Below, in pieces: positions 62,752 through 64,000 of a stretch of DNA of 64,000 bases (within the stretch, counting starts at the first letter, position 1; each line of letters opens with the position of its first letter). The stretch comes from Bradyrhizobium sp. KBS0727 (lineage in GTDB: Bacteria > Pseudomonadota > Alphaproteobacteria > Rhizobiales > Xanthobacteraceae). Both the position numbers and the translations under genes were made by a program. The stretch is from assembly GCF_005937885.2 (NCBI RefSeq), contig NZ_CP042176.1:6133501-6197500 (forward strand), read 5' to 3'. The notes below the pieces were generated by a model. The model did not search any database. It was not told where the DNA came from and saw only the letters and a program-made list of their open reading frames with translations.

Positions 62752-64000
62752 TCAGATCGACTGGATGGCGGGAAGCTGATAGCGGCCTTCAAGGAGCTCG
62801 GCTTTCGGCAAATAAGCGCGCAGGATCGGTATGAAATTGCCTTCGGCCGGTGCCGGCAGCCAGTTCGCGTTCGGGTTGGATGCCGGCTCCGCGCGCGACA
62901 TGACGATTTCGAGCGAACCGTCGGGACCGCGCTTGAGGCCGGCCGTGCGGTCGCCGACCGTGTAGCGGTTGATCGGGTTTTCCGCGAAATAGAGTCCGCC
63001 GTCGGGCATGAGCCGATACATCGACAGCGACCAGAACGAATCCACCGGCGGCAGTTGATCCGCAGCGAAGGCCAGTCTCCAGGATTTCGCGCTGTCGAAT
63101 CCCCGGCCGTCCGGCCCGCCCGCGCGAAGGTACATCGCTTCGACCCGGGGCAGTGCGGCGAGACCGCCGATCGCGACAGCCGCGCGATAATCGTAGTCCT
63201 GTCCGAAATCGCCCATGCTGTAGCGTGGGAAACTCCAGCCGTTATGCACCAGCGTATTCTTGCGAATTTGCAGGAGCCGGTTGCCGTAGTCTCCGATTCC
63301 GGCCTTGATCTCCGCAATCTGCTCCGGCGAAAAACGCGACGGATCGAAGGTTTTCCCGAATTGCAGAAGGGGCGCGATCCCATCCAGGATGCGCGAGTCC
63401 GTCACCGGCGGCGGATTCTCGTTCATCAATTCCTGCACGGCGGCGAAATATTCGTTCCACGGCGCGCTGCGCTTTGCGTAGCTTTTCAGCGCGCCGCTCT
63501 CCGGCCCCTTGATCGTCCATCCGTCCTGGAACGCATGCGCCTTCGACAGATCGCCGTCACCATCGACAAGCGTACGGCCGAGAATCCATACCGAGTTGGT
63601 CGGCGCACGGATCGCCTGAGGAATGTTGGCCGTTTCGCGCGGGCCGATGACGGTGAATGTCCGCGCATTCGAACCGGAGGTCCGGGTACCAACGATCGCG
63701 AAATTGTTGGAATACATGTCCATCAACGGCACGCAATAGTACCGGCTGCCGGACGCAGGCACTGAGATCGTGACCGGACCTTTCTCGAGGCTCAGCCAGG
63801 CCTGCGAATACAGGGTATCGTTGTTGGGCGTGGTGACGAACTGCCCCTTCGCGGTAACGAGCGCCCGTTGGTGTTGGAAGGTATTCGGCTTCACGCCCTC
63901 AGCAGAACGCACCGCCCGCTGCTCGGCCATCTCGATGAGAGGGAGCCCCCAAATCCACGCATCGCACGCGGCAACTCTTAGGTTGCCGGGCACTACCGGT
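62752..64000 (-). CDS. DUF1254/DUF1214 protein, 5' end beyond window
   Basis: At least 413 residues; the frame is open to the end of the window (last usable GTG at 63993), so the true start and likely signal peptide lie outside. DUF1254 part: WIWGLPLIEMAEQRA, NNDTLYSQAWLSLEKGPVTI, RYYCVPLMDMYSNNFAIVG; DUF1214 part: PPVDSFWSLSMYRLMPDGGL, ENPINRYTVGDRT. First gene of a tandem pair of paralogues. Confidence 0.85.
   Translation of the reverse strand, partial: PVVPGNLRVAACDAWIWGLPLIEMAEQRAVRSAEGVKPNTFQHQRALVTAKGQFVTTPNNDTLYSQAWLSLEKGPVTISVPASGSRYYCVPLMDMYSNNFAIVGTRTSGSNARTFTVIGPRETANIPQAIRAPTNSVWILGRTLVDGDGDLSKAHAFQDGWTIKGPESGALKSYAKRSAPWNEYFAAVQELMNENPPPVTDSRILDGIAPLLQFGKTFDPSRFSPEQIAEIKAGIGDYGNRLLQIRKNTLVHNGWSFPRYSMGDFGQDYDYRAAVAIGGLAALPRVEAMYLRAGGPDGRGFDSAKSWRLAFAADQLPPVDSFWSLSMYRLMPDGGLYFAENPINRYTVGDRTAGLKRGPDGSLEIVMSRAEPASNPNANWLPAPAEGNFIPILRAYLPKAELLEGRYQLPAIQSI

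Noticed and set aside
61456..63765. 769-codon plus-strand open frame
   Set aside because: Shadow of the two DUF1254 genes; Arg/His-rich and without domains.

Overview
The window looks like chromosomal DNA of a Bradyrhizobium-type alphaproteobacterium (Nitrobacteraceae). This rests on the high GC, a minimal PutA of about 1000 residues with a divergent Lrp-type regulator, a CyaC-like haem/Fe-S adenylate cyclase, a Bradyrhizobium-type porin, many acyl-CoA and aromatic catabolism genes, and several families of dispersed palindromes (GTCATTCCGGGGCGATGCGAAGCATCGA and relatives) between genes. I saw no rRNA, tRNA, CRISPR array, intact transposase or prophage.

Layout. 1-7.3 kb: MaoC-like hydratase, benzoylformate-decarboxylase-like ThDP enzyme, SDR dehydrogenase, hemolysin-III membrane protein, YcjX/YcjF pair and a DUF1127 protein. 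7.4-10.4 kb: two minus-strand operons (beta-propeller + ChrB-domain protein; small ORF + DUF1259 protein). Each is headed by a near-identical promoter plus a structured 5' leader with three hairpins and a possible pseudoknot; this is the best candidate here for a little-described regulatory system. 10.6-18.2 kb: SnoaL-like protein, a long dispersed repeat, GT39 glycosyltransferase, CyaC, a Gly/His-rich secreted protein, the SorAB-like sulfite dehydrogenase pair and a cold-shock protein with a clear terminator. 18.2-32.7 kb: putR/putA, CaiB CoA-transferase, two GSTs, an oxidative operon (haem protein, FAD monooxygenase, MFS permease, 55-residue membrane protein), a Lys/Pro-repeat membrane protein and an overlapping cNMP-binding/metallo-beta-lactamase pair. 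32.8-41.8 kb: LemA-TPM-TPM operon, enoyl-CoA hydratase with two acyl-CoA dehydrogenases, an isolated CoxL-type molybdenum subunit and a DapA-family lyase.

41.9-51.5 kb: M1 aminopeptidase, animal-type haem peroxidase with a small partner, a BTAD regulator preceded by a decayed YcaO gene, an XRE regulator and two unknown proteins. 51.7-64 kb: pgm, pyrC, a galactose-dehydrogenase remnant, ilvA, fabA behind a palindromic promoter and leader hairpin, a large porin, a MarR regulator, an alpha/beta hydrolase lacking its serine, and two DUF1254 proteins, the last running off the end.

Together this is mostly ordinary core and catabolic metabolism (CoA-ester degradation, proline and sulfite oxidation) with scattered stress and metal-response genes. 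Functional calls come from motif recognition and memory of families; no database search was run.
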